Source: Neoroseomonas alkaliterrae
GTDB taxonomy: Bacteria > Pseudomonadota > Alphaproteobacteria > Acetobacterales > Acetobacteraceae
NCBI RefSeq assembly: GCF_014199195.1
Contig: NZ_JACIJE010000010.1
Location: forward strand, 1-64,000
Length of the DNA: 64,000 nucleotides
Direction: 5' to 3'
Both the position numbers and the translations under genes were made by a program. This document shows, in pieces, positions 31,696-40,095 of this stretch. The notes under the pieces are model-generated. The model was not told the DNA's origin and made no database searches. It was given only the letters and a program-made list of their open reading frames with translations. The number at the start of each line of letters is the position of its first letter. Positions within the stretch are counted from its first letter, which is position 1.

Positions 31696-33132
31696 TCACG
31701 TTGCGCGGCATTCCTCAAGTGTTTTCTGAAGTGCCGCGGCAAGGTCCTCCGCAACGAGGCCCGGCCCGCAGCGCAGGGCGGCATCGCCATGCAGCCATGC
31801 CGCGGCGGACGCCGCCTCGAAGGGGGGCATCCCCTGGGCGAGCAGGGCGGCGATCATCCCGGCCAGCACGTCGCCCGTTCCCGCCGTCGCCAGCCAGGGC
31901 GGTGCATGGGCATTTATCGCGGCGCGGCCATCCGGCGCCGCCACCACCGTGTCCGGCCCCTTGAGCAGCACCACCGATCCCAGTCGCGCGGCCGCCGCGC
32001 GCGCGGCGCAAAGCCTGTCCGTGCCGGGGGAACCGAACAGGCGGGTGAACTCCCCCTCATGCGGGGTCAGCACCGCCGCACCGCGCAGGCGCTCCGGCGC
32101 ACCCGCCGCCGCCGCCAGCAGCCCGGCATCGGCAACCACGCGTCGCCCCGCCGATGCCACTGCCCCGAAGGCCGCGAGCGTCCCCTCCTCCGCCGTCATG
32201 CCGGGGCCGATCACCCACACATCGCGCCGGGCATCGGCGAGCAGCGCGGCGATGGGCGCCTCGGTGACGATGACGCCGGGCTCGCCCGCGCGCAGCACGT
32301 CACCGGCAGCGCGATCCGGCGCGGCGAGGGTCACCAGCCCCGCCCCCGCGCGCCTCGCGCCCGCCGCCGCCAGGCGCGCCGCACCGGTCATCCCCGCGCC
32401 GGCCAGGATGGTGACGACGCCGCGGCTGTACTTGTGCGCGAGGGGCGTGATGGCGGGCAGGCGCCAGAGGCCAGGGCCGTTCTCCCATGTGCTGGGCCGT
32501 ACGGTTCGCAGCACCGATTCGGGAAGGCCGATATCGGCGAGCAGAATCCGCCCGCACAGCGCGCGGCCGGGCATCAGCAGATGCCCCGGTTTGCGGCGGA
32601 AGAAGGTGACGGTGAGCGCGGCCTGCGGGGCGTATCCCCTCGCCTGCCCGGTCGCGCCGTCGAGGCCCGAAGGCACGTCCACGGCCAGGATCGGCCCGCC
32701 GGCGGCGGCGAGCGTCGCGGCCACGATGCCTTCCACCGGCCGTGCCAGCCCGGCGCCGAAGACCGCATCCACCACCAGCCCGGCGCGCGCCGCCTCCTCC
32801 GGGGCGAAAGGGCGCATCGGGCCGCGCCAGCGTGTGGCGGCCCGCGCGGCATCGGAGCCTTCGCGCGGCGGCGTGAGCGCCGCGACCGCGACCGGCCAGC
32901 CGGCCTGTTCGAGCAGCCGCGCCGCGACATAGCCATCCCCGCCATTGTTGCCCGGACCGGCGAGGACCAGCGTCCGGCAGGGGCGGAAGGCGGCCATGGC
33001 GGCGCGGGCGACGGCGCGGCCGGCGGCCTCCATCAGGCGCTCGCCGGGAATGCCGCCGGCGATCGCCGCGGCATCGGCGGCGGCCATCTCCTGCGGCGTC
33101 AGCAGCGCGAGGCGACTTGCGGAGGCGCACAT
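31696..33132 (-). CDS. nnr: Bifunctional NAD(P)H-hydrate repair enzyme Nnr (epimerase and ADP-dependent dehydratase)
   Basis: The product is 478 residues and repairs damaged NAD(P)HX. The N-terminal YjeF_N epimerase domain (~1-215) has the motif GPGNNGGDGYVAARLL near 59-74 and the AVDVPSGLDGATG segment. The C-terminal carbohydrate-kinase-like dehydratase domain (~225-478) has VWVIGPGM, VLTPHEGEFTRLFG and the catalytic TAGTGDVLAGMIAALLAQG. The length is standard for the fused enzyme. Its 5' end lies 47 bases from the divergent sorA start. Housekeeping. Confidence 0.95.
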   Translation of the reverse strand: MCASASRLALLTPQEMAAADAAAIAGGIPGERLMEAAGRAVARAAMAAFRPCRTLVLAGPGNNGGDGYVAARLLEQAGWPVAVAALTPPREGSDAARAATRWRGPMRPFAPEEAARAGLVVDAVFGAGLARPVEGIVAATLAAAGGPILAVDVPSGLDGATGQARGYAPQAALTVTFFRRKPGHLLMPGRALCGRILLADIGLPESVLRTVRPSTWENGPGLWRLPAITPLAHKYSRGVVTILAGAGMTGAARLAAAGARRAGAGLVTLAAPDRAAGDVLRAGEPGVIVTEAPIAALLADARRDVWVIGPGMTAEEGTLAAFGAVASAGRRVVADAGLLAAAAGAPERLRGAAVLTPHEGEFTRLFGSPGTDRLCAARAAAARLGSVVLLKGPDTVVAAPDGRAAINAHAPPWLATAGTGDVLAGMIAALLAQGMPPFEAASAAAWLHGDAALRCGPGLVAEDLAAALQKTLEECRAT

Positions 33133-33179
33133 GTCATCGTTACCTTATATGCACCAGCGTTGAAGCAAGGGAGGACACC

Positions 33180-34487
33180 ATGCCGGGTCACAAAACGCAC
33201 GAGCGCAGCCTCGAGGAACTCTATCGCGACGACCCCGAGCGCGCCGATGCGCTCGTCTGGGGGCGCCGCGGCGCGCTGAAGGGCGCCGCGCTCGCCGCCA
33301 TGGGCGCGAGCCTGGGCGCGGCCATCCCCTTCGCCCGCAATGCCCCGCCGGGCTTCGTGCCCGCCGCGATGGCGCAGGGCTCGGGCGGGCCGCAGCTGCT
33401 GCGCATGGACGGCAAGGCGCAGCTCATCGTCCTCGGCGAGCGCCCCCTCGTGGCCGAGACACCCGAGCACATGCTCGATGACGACGTGACCCCGGCGGAC
33501 AAGTTCTTCATCCGCAACAACGGCCAGATCCCCGACCCCTTCACCGGCGACCCGCGGAGCTGGAAGATCACCATCGAGGGCGAGGTGAACAACCGCCTCG
33601 AACTCACCCTCGGCGAGCTCGAGAGCCGCTTCGAGGTGGTGACGCGGCGGCTGCAGATGGAATGCGGCGGCAATGGCCGCGCCGCCTTCAATCCGCAGAC
33701 CTCGGGCAACCAGTGGGGCAACGGCGCCATCTCCAACTGCGAATGGACCGGGGTGCGGCTGCGTGACGTGCTGCGCGCGGCCGGGCTGAAGGAGACGGGC
33801 CGCTACACCGGCCATCACGGCGTGGACAACCACCTCTCCGCGCAGGGGCCGGCGATCAGCCGCGGCATGCGCATCGCCAAGGCGATGGACGAGGATTCGA
33901 TCATCGCCTTCCGCATGAACGGCCAGCCCATCCCGCACATCCATGGCGCCCCGGCGCGCCTGATCATCCCCGGCTGGCCGGGCAGCCTGAGCCAGAAGTG
34001 GTTCAACCGCATCGAGATCCTGGCCGAGCCGCATCGCGGCCGGGGCATGGGCGGCACCTCCTACCGCCTGCCGGTCCGCCCGATCGTGCCGGGCAGCCGC
34101 AATGACGGGCGCGACTTCGCCGACATGGAGAGCATGCCCGTCCGCTCCGTGCTGACGAACATCGCCCATGGCACGCGCCTGCCCGCGGGCACGCGCGAGG
34201 TCGAGGTGCGCGGCGCCGCCTGGGCCGGCGACCTGACCGTGCGCGCGATGCATGTCTCGGTGGATTTCGGCGCGACCTGGCAGGAGGTCACACTCGGCCA
34301 GCCGCACAACCGGCACGCCTGGCAGCGCTGGACGGGCCGCGTGCGCCTGCCCTCGGACGGATACTTCGAGATCTGGTACCGCGCCACCGACAGCGAGGGC
34401 CGCATGCAGCCCCACGCGCCGGCGAACTGGAACCCCCAGGGCTATGGCGCGAACCCGGTCAGCCGGGCGGCGATCCTGGTCGGCTGA
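33180..34487 (+). CDS. sorA: Sulfite dehydrogenase, molybdenum cofactor subunit (SorA-like)
   Basis: The product is 435 residues. This periplasmic sulfite oxidase family enzyme oxidises sulfite to sulfate. The Tat-type signal GRRGALKGAALAAMG begins at residue 28 behind an unusually long charged n-region. The molybdopterin domain carries the Mo ligand Cys162 in LQMECGGNGRAAF; HHGVDN and NGQPIPHIHGAPARLIIPGWPG follow. The dimerisation domain fills the C-terminal third. GGGAGG lies 6 bases before the ATG at 33180. The next gene encodes a c-type cytochrome, as in sorAB. SoxC is the alternative, but no sox genes are present. Confidence 0.92.
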   Translation: MPGHKTHERSLEELYRDDPERADALVWGRRGALKGAALAAMGASLGAAIPFARNAPPGFVPAAMAQGSGGPQLLRMDGKAQLIVLGERPLVAETPEHMLDDDVTPADKFFIRNNGQIPDPFTGDPRSWKITIEGEVNNRLELTLGELESRFEVVTRRLQMECGGNGRAAFNPQTSGNQWGNGAISNCEWTGVRLRDVLRAAGLKETGRYTGHHGVDNHLSAQGPAISRGMRIAKAMDEDSIIAFRMNGQPIPHIHGAPARLIIPGWPGSLSQKWFNRIEILAEPHRGRGMGGTSYRLPVRPIVPGSRNDGRDFADMESMPVRSVLTNIAHGTRLPAGTREVEVRGAAWAGDLTVRAMHVSVDFGATWQEVTLGQPHNRHAWQRWTGRVRLPSDGYFEIWYRATDSEGRMQPHAPANWNPQGYGANPVSRAAILVG

Positions 34488-34496
34488 AGGGGCGAC

Positions 34497-34973
34497 ATGG
34501 CCGTCACGCAACTGATGATCGCGGGCTTCGGGGCGCTGATCCTGACGCTCGCGGTCCACCAGGGACGCCTGCAGGAGCGGAGCAAGCCCGCCCCGCCCCT
34601 GCCGCCCACGCCAGCGCGCCTCGCCTTCGAGGCCGAGCAGCGCGCCGCCGAGGCCCGCGCCGCCGAGGTCCGCCGCCAGGCGGAGGCGGCGGCCGCGGTC
34701 GCCGCCGCGAATGTCGAGGAGGAGACGGTGCTCGCCGAGGGGCCCGGCCGTTCGGAGACCTTCGGCTACTGCGTCGCCTGCCACAACACCGCGGTCATCC
34801 GCCGCAGCGCCTTCACCCGCGATCGCTGGGACGAGCTGATGGACTGGATGACCGAGAAGCACGGCATGAACCCGCTGGAAGGCGAGCTGCGCCAGACCAT
34901 CGTGGACTACCTTGCCGCCCATTACGGGCCGCGGCAGCGCGGACCGCGCGGGGGCAACCCCTTCCTGAACTGA
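34497..34973 (+). CDS. sorB: Membrane-anchored c-type cytochrome, SorB-like electron acceptor
   Basis: The product has 158 residues. A single N-terminal hydrophobic helix (1-21) has no clear cleavage site and is likely a membrane anchor. Residues 40-78 are an Ala/Glu/Arg-rich helix (coiled-coil-like spacer). The monohaem domain has CVACH at 92-96, with Met residues in DWMTEKHGM as candidate axial ligands. It starts 9 bases after sorA and should take electrons from its molybdenum centre. SorB in Starkeya is a soluble periplasmic subunit; the anchor and spacer here suggest a tethered version, which is inference. Confidence 0.85.
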   Translation: MAVTQLMIAGFGALILTLAVHQGRLQERSKPAPPLPPTPARLAFEAEQRAAEARAAEVRRQAEAAAAVAAANVEEETVLAEGPGRSETFGYCVACHNTAVIRRSAFTRDRWDELMDWMTEKHGMNPLEGELRQTIVDYLAAHYGPRQRGPRGGNPFLN

Positions 34974-34980
34974 CGTGAGC

Positions 34981-35010
34981 GGCAGGGCGGGGCGCATGGC
35001 GTGCCCTGCC
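34981..35010 (+). terminator. Candidate terminator after sorAB
   Basis: GGCAGGGC (34981-34988) and GCCCTGCC (35003-35010) form a perfect 8-bp stem 7 bases after the sorB stop. No T-tract follows. Confidence 0.4.
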
Positions 35011-35044
35011 CTGCTATGCTGCGCGGCCACATACGGAGTCGCGC

Positions 35045-35677
35045 ATGGCCTTCGTCATCGCCGTCGCGCAGCGCAAGGGCGGCGCTGGGAAATCCACGAT
35101 CGCCGCAAACCTCGCCACCGCCTTCGCCGAGGCCGGGGAGCGGGTGGCGCTGCTCGACGTGGACCCGCAGCGCAGCCTCGCCCGCTGGGACGAGTTGCGC
35201 GGCCAGGCGCGCCGCGCCCGGCCGCTGCATTTCGAGGCGCCCTCGGGCTGGCGCGTGCCGGGCGTGCTCGACCGCCTGCGGCGGGAGCAGGATATCGTGC
35301 TGCTCGACACCGCACCGCATGACGACACCGATGCGCGCGTGGCGATCCGCGCGGCCGATCTGGTGCTGGTGCCGCTGCAGCCCTCGGCGGCCGACCTGTG
35401 GTCCATGGACGCAACCCTCGACCTCGCGAAGAAGGAAGGCCGCCCGGTCGCGCTGGTTCTCAACCGCGTGCCGAGCGCGGGGCGGCTGCGCGACCAGGTG
35501 AGCGCCGCGATCGCGCAGCGCGGCCTGCCGCTGCTCGGCCCCACGCTCGGCAACCGCACCGCCTTCGCCCAGGCCTTCATGGCCGGCCTCGGCGCCGTGG
35601 AGGCCGCGCCCAAGGGGGTGGCGGCGGAGGAGACGCGGGCCCTGGCCGAGGCGCTGCGCGGATTGAGGAAAGGCTGA
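35045..35677 (+). CDS. ParA/MinD-type P-loop ATPase, orphan
   Basis: The product is 210 residues. The deviant Walker A motif KGGAGKST lies at 11-18 with the signature Lys11; DVDPQRSLARW (switch I area) is near 38-48 and LLDTAPHDDTDAR near 83-95. It is short, without the N-terminal HTH of plasmid ParA, like the VirC1/ParC and PpfA-like group that positions cytoplasmic or surface structures. There is no parB, parS-like repeat or cargo gene nearby. It is followed 2 bases later by a CopD-like gene. Role unknown. Confidence 0.88.
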   Translation: MAFVIAVAQRKGGAGKSTIAANLATAFAEAGERVALLDVDPQRSLARWDELRGQARRARPLHFEAPSGWRVPGVLDRLRREQDIVLLDTAPHDDTDARVAIRAADLVLVPLQPSAADLWSMDATLDLAKKEGRPVALVLNRVPSAGRLRDQVSAAIAQRGLPLLGPTLGNRTAFAQAFMAGLGAVEAAPKGVAAEETRALAEALRGLRKG

Positions 35678-35679
35678 GG

Positions 35680-36141
35680 ATGGCGACCACGCTCTATGTG
35701 CTGCACCTGCTGGGTGCGGTGGTCTGGGTCGGCGGCATGGCCTTCGCGATCCTGATGCTGCGGCCGGCGGCGCATGAGGCGCTGGAACCGCCGCAGCGCA
35801 TCGCGCTGATGGAGGGCGTGTTCCGCCGCTTCTTCCGGATGCTGTGGCATGTCGTGCCGGTGGTGATCCTGACCGGCTGGGCGATGTGGATCGGCTGGTA
35901 CTGGGGTTTCGCGGCGAGCATCTGGCATGTCCATGCGATGCACCTCGCGGGGCTTGGCATGGCGGGCGTGTTCCTGTTCGTCGCGCTCGGCCCCTGGGCG
36001 CGGATGCGCGCCGCGGTGGCGGCGGGCGACCGGGCGGCAGCGGCGGCCGCGCTCGACACCATCCGCAAGGCTGTCACATTCAACCTGATGCTGGGCCTGC
36101 TGACCGTCGCGGTGGCGGGCTGGGGACGTTTCGGCGGATGA
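35680..36141 (+). CDS. CopD-domain-like four-helix membrane protein
   Basis: The product is 153 residues with four hydrophobic helices (~5-28, 52-72, 82-103, 128-150). The start LYVLHLLGAVVWVGGMAFA and the later MWIGWYWG and WHVHAMHLAGLGMAG segments carry conserved His and Trp residues in the pattern of the CopD (pfam05425) and related haem-binding membrane families. It begins 2 bases after the ParA stop and overlaps the GNAT gene by 4 bases (ATGA). Copper or haem handling is possible, not shown. Confidence 0.75.
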   Translation: MATTLYVLHLLGAVVWVGGMAFAILMLRPAAHEALEPPQRIALMEGVFRRFFRMLWHVVPVVILTGWAMWIGWYWGFAASIWHVHAMHLAGLGMAGVFLFVALGPWARMRAAVAAGDRAAAAAALDTIRKAVTFNLMLGLLTVAVAGWGRFGG

Positions 36142-36572
36142 GCGCGACCGAGAAGGCCTACGAGATCGTCGAGGACGCCGCCCCGGAATTCGAGGCGGTC
36201 GGGGCCATCCAGCGCGGGCTGCACGACTTCAACCAGGCGATGGGCGGCCCGTATGACCGCGAGCCGGTGACGCTGCTGGTCCAGGATGCCGAGGGGCGCA
36301 CGGCGGGCGGGCTGCTCGGCCTGACCTTCTGGGGCTGGCTGTTCATCGACTGGCTGTGGCTCAGCGCCGAGCTGCGCGGCAAGGGCTTCGGCGGGGAGCT
36401 GCTGAAGCGCGCCGAGGCGATCGCGCGGGAGCGCGGCTGCACCAACGCCTATACCGACACCTTCTCCTTCCAGGCGCCCGGCTTCTGGCAGCGCAACGGC
36501 TATGTCGAGTTCGGCCGGCTGGAGGGCATGCCGGCGGGCCATGCCAGGGTGTGGTTCCGCAAGGCGCTGTAG
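36138..36572 (+). CDS. GNAT family N-acetyltransferase
   Basis: The product is 144 residues with a compact GNAT fold. The acetyl-CoA binding motif A is at ~70-90 (WLSAELRGKGFGGELLKRAE, with the Arg/Gln-x-x-Gly-x-Gly/Ala-type turn), followed by ARERGCTNAYTDTFSFQAPGFWQRNGYVEFG, typical of small-molecule acetyltransferases. The substrate cannot be predicted. It is the last gene of the ParA-CopD-GNAT run and is convergent with the Pot-type operon (14-base gap). Confidence 0.88.
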   Translation: MSATEKAYEIVEDAAPEFEAVGAIQRGLHDFNQAMGGPYDREPVTLLVQDAEGRTAGGLLGLTFWGWLFIDWLWLSAELRGKGFGGELLKRAEAIARERGCTNAYTDTFSFQAPGFWQRNGYVEFGRLEGMPAGHARVWFRKAL

Positions 36573-36586
36573 CGGGGCGGCCGCAC

Positions 36587-37378
36587 TCACCGGCCCTGGG
36601 ACCGCCGCCGCAGCGCGAGGTCGGCCATCAGCAGCAGCAGCGTGAACAGGATCAGCAGGACCGCGACGGCGGCCATGGCGGGGTCGAGGTTCTCGTTGAT
36701 GCCATCCCAGATCCGGCGCGGCAGGGTGAAGACGTCGCGCGAGGCGATGAACAGCACCATCACCAGCTCGTCCCAGGAATGGATGAAGGCGAAGATGGCG
36801 CCGGAGAAGATGCCCGGCGCGATGCGCGGCAGGATCACCCAGCGCAGCGTCTGCGACAGCGAGGCCCCCATGCCGCGCGCCGCCTGCTCGAGCCGCGGAT
36901 CGAAGGCGGCGAGCGCCGTCGAGACGGTGATGACGACATAGGGGATGCCCGTCACGCCATGGGCGATGACGACGCCGAGGAAGCGGTCCAGCAGGTCGAG
37001 CGCGCCGAAATAGCGATAGAGCCCGATGGCATAGACGATGGAGGGGATGATGAGCGGCAGCAGCATCAGCACGCGCACCATCTCCGTCGCGCGCCGGGAG
37101 ATCCGCCAGCAGCCTATGGCGCAGAGAGTCCCCGCCACGACCGAGAGCGCCGTCGAGGCGAGCGCGATGGTGAAGGACTGCCAGATCGAGCCGAGCCATT
37201 CGGGCGAGGTCAGCACCGTGCGGAAATGCTGGAGAGAGATCCGCTCGTAGGGAAGCGAGAGGAAACGCTGGTCCGTCAGCGCCACGGGCAGGACGATCAG
37301 GATGGGCAGCACGAGATAGAGCGCGGTGCTCCAGGCCAGGAAGCGCCCGGCGGGGCCGCTGCGGTAGGCGCCGTCCAT
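36587..37378 (-). CDS. Spermidine/putrescine-type ABC transporter permease (PotC-like)
   Basis: The product is 263 residues with six helices. The EAA loop (EQAARGMGASLSQTLRWVILP) lies at ~167-187. The family-typical FSGAIFAFIHSWDELVMVLFI follows. It is the last gene of the operon and starts 4 bases after the PotB-like stop. Confidence 0.92.
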   Translation of the reverse strand: MDGAYRSGPAGRFLAWSTALYLVLPILIVLPVALTDQRFLSLPYERISLQHFRTVLTSPEWLGSIWQSFTIALASTALSVVAGTLCAIGCWRISRRATEMVRVLMLLPLIIPSIVYAIGLYRYFGALDLLDRFLGVVIAHGVTGIPYVVITVSTALAAFDPRLEQAARGMGASLSQTLRWVILPRIAPGIFSGAIFAFIHSWDELVMVLFIASRDVFTLPRRIWDGINENLDPAMAAVAVLLILFTLLLLMADLALRRRSQGR

Positions 37379-37382
37379 CGCC

Positions 37383-38228
37383 TCAGCCCCCCGCCCCGAA
37401 GATGCGGCGCAGATCCACGATGCGCGAGAAGACGGCGAGCGTGAGCAGGATCGCCACCACCAGCATCGTCGCCATCATCGTGCCGAGGCCCCAGCGCACG
37501 AGGTCGAGGATCTGCAGGCCGATCCATTCAGCCACCATCAGGGTCTTGCCGCCGCCGAGGATCGCCGGCGTGATGTAGAAGCCGAGCGAGAAGATGAAGA
37601 CCAGCACGCCAGCCGCGATCACGCCGGGCATGGAGAGCGGCAGGAAGACCCGGCGGAACACCTCACCCCGCGAGGCGCCGAGGCCGCGCGCGGCGGCGAG
37701 CAGGCGCGGGTCTATCTCGCGCATCGAGGCGAGCATCGGCAGCACGGCGAAGGGCACCATGTAGTGCACCATGCCGACGATAATGCCGAACTCGTTCCAC
37801 ACGAGCGGCAGCGGTTCGGCGATCACGCCGAGTTCGAGCAGCGTGTTGTTCACGAGGCCCTGCCGGCGCAGGAGCGTCACCCAGGCGAAGGCGCGGACCA
37901 GCACCGAGATCCAGAGCGGCACCAGCACGGCGAGGATCCACCAGCCTCTGGCGCGCGGGCTCGCCAGCGTGATGGCATAGGCGATCGCGTAGCCGAGCAG
38001 CAGGGCGATGGCGGTGGTGATGATGCAGATGCGCAGCGTGGTGAGGATGACGCGCTGCACCGCCGGTGAGGTGAAGAGCCTTTCGTAGTTGCCGAGGCCC
38101 GGCTCCGGCTCGGTCACGCTGATCGTCAGGACCTGGGCGATCGGCGCGACGTAGAACACCACCACCAGCACCAGCGCGGGCAGCAGCAGCAGCCACCATC
38201 CCGCGCCGGGGCGGCCCGCGCCGCTCAC
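37383..38228 (-). CDS. Spermidine/putrescine-type ABC transporter permease (PotB-like)
   Basis: The product is 281 residues with six helices. The N-terminus has WWLLLLPALVLVVVFYVAP typical of PotB/MalF-like subunits; the EAA loop is AAARGLGASRGEVFRRVFLP at ~185-204. Translation starts at a GTG (38228) with GGAGGA 6 bases upstream. That GTG overlaps the stop of the ATPase gene (GTGA). Confidence 0.92.
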   Translation of the reverse strand: MSGAGRPGAGWWLLLLPALVLVVVFYVAPIAQVLTISVTEPEPGLGNYERLFTSPAVQRVILTTLRICIITTAIALLLGYAIAYAITLASPRARGWWILAVLVPLWISVLVRAFAWVTLLRRQGLVNNTLLELGVIAEPLPLVWNEFGIIVGMVHYMVPFAVLPMLASMREIDPRLLAAARGLGASRGEVFRRVFLPLSMPGVIAAGVLVFIFSLGFYITPAILGGGKTLMVAEWIGLQILDLVRWGLGTMMATMLVVAILLTLAVFSRIVDLRRIFGAGG

Positions 38229-39328
38229 GCCGCGTCCTCCTGCACCGGGACCGCGGCATCGGCCGCCCAGCCGAGACGGACGGCCAGGCCCTCGGCGGGC
38301 GCGATCGGCGCCTTCCAGGCCGGCAGGATGGCGCGGATCTCGCCGAGATGCGCGGTCTCCACGCGCAGGGCGAAGCCCGTTCCGTGATAGGCGAAGGCGA
38401 GGATGCGGCCCTCGGCGATGTTCTCGGCGCTTTCCTCCCCGCTCAGGAGGGCGACCTTCTCGGGGCGCAGCGAGAGCAGGCTGCGCGCGCCCTCGGCGGG
38501 CGGCGACTCGCCATCGGGCAGGCGGACCGCGAGGCGCGCACCGCCGACATCGAGCGCGAAGCCGCCGGGGGCCGGCCCCCACACCGTGCCTTCGAGGAAG
38601 TTCGACTTGCCGAGGAAATCCGCGACGAAGCGCGTGCGCGGCCGTTCGTAGAGCGCGCCGGGCGCGCCCGCCTGCACGAGCCTGCCGTGGTTGAGGATGG
38701 CGATCCGGTCGGAGAGCGAGAGCGCCTCCTCCTGGTCATGCGTCACGTTCACGAAGGTCCGTCCCACGCGGCGATGCAGGGCCTTCAGTTCCTCCTGCAG
38801 TTCGGCGCGCAGCTTCTTGTCGAGGGCGGAGAGCGGCTCGTCCAGCAGCAGCAGCGCCGGGTCGAAGACGAGTGCGCGGGCGAGCGCGACGCGCTGCTGC
38901 TGCCCGCCCGAGAGCTGCCTCGGCAGGCGGTCCGCGAAGGCTTCGAGCTGCACCAGGTCGAGTGCGGCGCGCACCCTGGCGTCGCGTTCGGCGCGCGGCA
39001 GCCGCCGCACGCGGAGCGGAAAGGCGACGTTCTCCGCCACCGTCATGTGCGGGAACAGCGCATAGCCCTGGAACACCATCCCGAAGTCGCGCTTCTCTGG
39101 CGGCAGCGGCGTGATGTCGCGCCCGTCGAGCAGGATCGCGCCGGCCGTGGGCGCGACGAAGCCCGCCACGGCCATCAGGATCGTCGTCTTGCCGGAGCCA
39201 GAGGGGCCGAGCAGCGTCAGGAACTCCCCGCGCCCGACATCGAGGGTGACATCGGCGACGGCGACGAAATCGCCGTACTTCTTCGTCAGGCTCAGCAGCG
39301 CGAGCGCATGGCCCTTCGGCTCGCTCAC
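38225..39328 (-). CDS. Spermidine/putrescine-type ABC transporter ATP-binding protein (PotA-like)
   Basis: The product is a 367-residue ABC ATPase. Walker A GPSGSGKTT lies at ~40-48, the Q-loop in FGMVFQGYALFPHMTV near 85-100, the signature LSGGQQQRVALARAL near 139-153, Walker B LLLLDEPLSALDKKLR next, and the C-terminal TOBE-type beta domain from ~245. It starts at a GTG (39328) that overlaps the aldolase stop by 4 bases, tying transport and metabolic genes into one translational unit. Confidence 0.93.
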   Translation of the reverse strand: MSEPKGHALALLSLTKKYGDFVAVADVTLDVGRGEFLTLLGPSGSGKTTILMAVAGFVAPTAGAILLDGRDITPLPPEKRDFGMVFQGYALFPHMTVAENVAFPLRVRRLPRAERDARVRAALDLVQLEAFADRLPRQLSGGQQQRVALARALVFDPALLLLDEPLSALDKKLRAELQEELKALHRRVGRTFVNVTHDQEEALSLSDRIAILNHGRLVQAGAPGALYERPRTRFVADFLGKSNFLEGTVWGPAPGGFALDVGGARLAVRLPDGESPPAEGARSLLSLRPEKVALLSGEESAENIAEGRILAFAYHGTGFALRVETAHLGEIRAILPAWKAPIAPAEGLAVRLGWAADAAVPVQEDAA

Positions 39329-40095
39329 GAGCGGTAGTCCGGCTGCTCGCGGTCGAGCTTGCGCCGCAGCGCCTGCCAGGGCAGCCAGCCCTTGGTGGGC
39401 CCGGTGCCGAATTGCTCGCGCGCGCGCCGGACGACCGGGGGCGGCGGCAATGCGAGCGGCGCGCCCGAGGACTGCGCCGCGAGCTGGATGCGACAGGCCT
39501 GCTCCAGGTAATACATCCAGTAGAAGGCTTCGGCGACCGTGCGGCCCACGGTCAGCAGCCCGTGATGGCGCAGGATCATGCAGGGCCTGTCGCCGAGGTC
39601 GCGCACCAGCCTTTCGCGTTCCGAGAGGTTGTCGTCCGCGGCGATGCCTTCGTAGTCGTGCAGCGCGACGCGACCGTCGAACTCCATGCTCATCTGGTTC
39701 AGCGGCAGCAGCCCGCCGGACTGCGCGGCGACGGCCATGCCGGCCAGGGTGTGCGTGTGCATCACGCACATCGCATCCGCGCGCCCGCGATGGACCGCCG
39801 AGTGGATGACGAAGCCCGCCGGATTCACCGGCCAGGCGGTCTGCTGCATCGGCTCGCCATCCGCATCCACGACGACGAGGCTGCTCGCCGTGATCTCTTC
39901 GAACAGCATGCCATAGGGGTTGACGAGGAAGCGATGCCCCTCCCCCGGCAGCCGGGCCGAGAGATGGGTGAAGACGAGATCGGTCATGCCGAACAGGGCG
40001 ATGAGCCGGTAGGCGGCGGCGAGATCCTCGCGCACCTCCTGCTCGCTCGGGACATGGGCGGGGTCCGGCTTCACCGGCGGGGGCGGGAGCGGCAT
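39325..40095 (-). CDS. Class II aldolase/adducin family protein
   Basis: The product is 256 residues. The zinc-binding His residues are visible as HTHTLAG (111-117) and RHHGLL (174-179), with MTDLVFTHLSARLPG (37-51) as the conserved N-terminal block. These enzymes cleave or decarboxylate sugar phosphates and hydroxy acids (L-fuculose-phosphate aldolase or the OtnC/YgbL-type). Overlaps on both sides place it between the hydroxyacid dehydrogenase and the transporter ATPase, so its substrate probably derives from the imported compound. Confidence 0.88.
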   Translation of the reverse strand: MPLPPPPVKPDPAHVPSEQEVREDLAAAYRLIALFGMTDLVFTHLSARLPGEGHRFLVNPYGMLFEEITASSLVVVDADGEPMQQTAWPVNPAGFVIHSAVHRGRADAMCVMHTHTLAGMAVAAQSGGLLPLNQMSMEFDGRVALHDYEGIAADDNLSERERLVRDLGDRPCMILRHHGLLTVGRTVAEAFYWMYYLEQACRIQLAAQSSGAPLALPPPPVVRRAREQFGTGPTKGWLPWQALRRKLDREQPDYRS

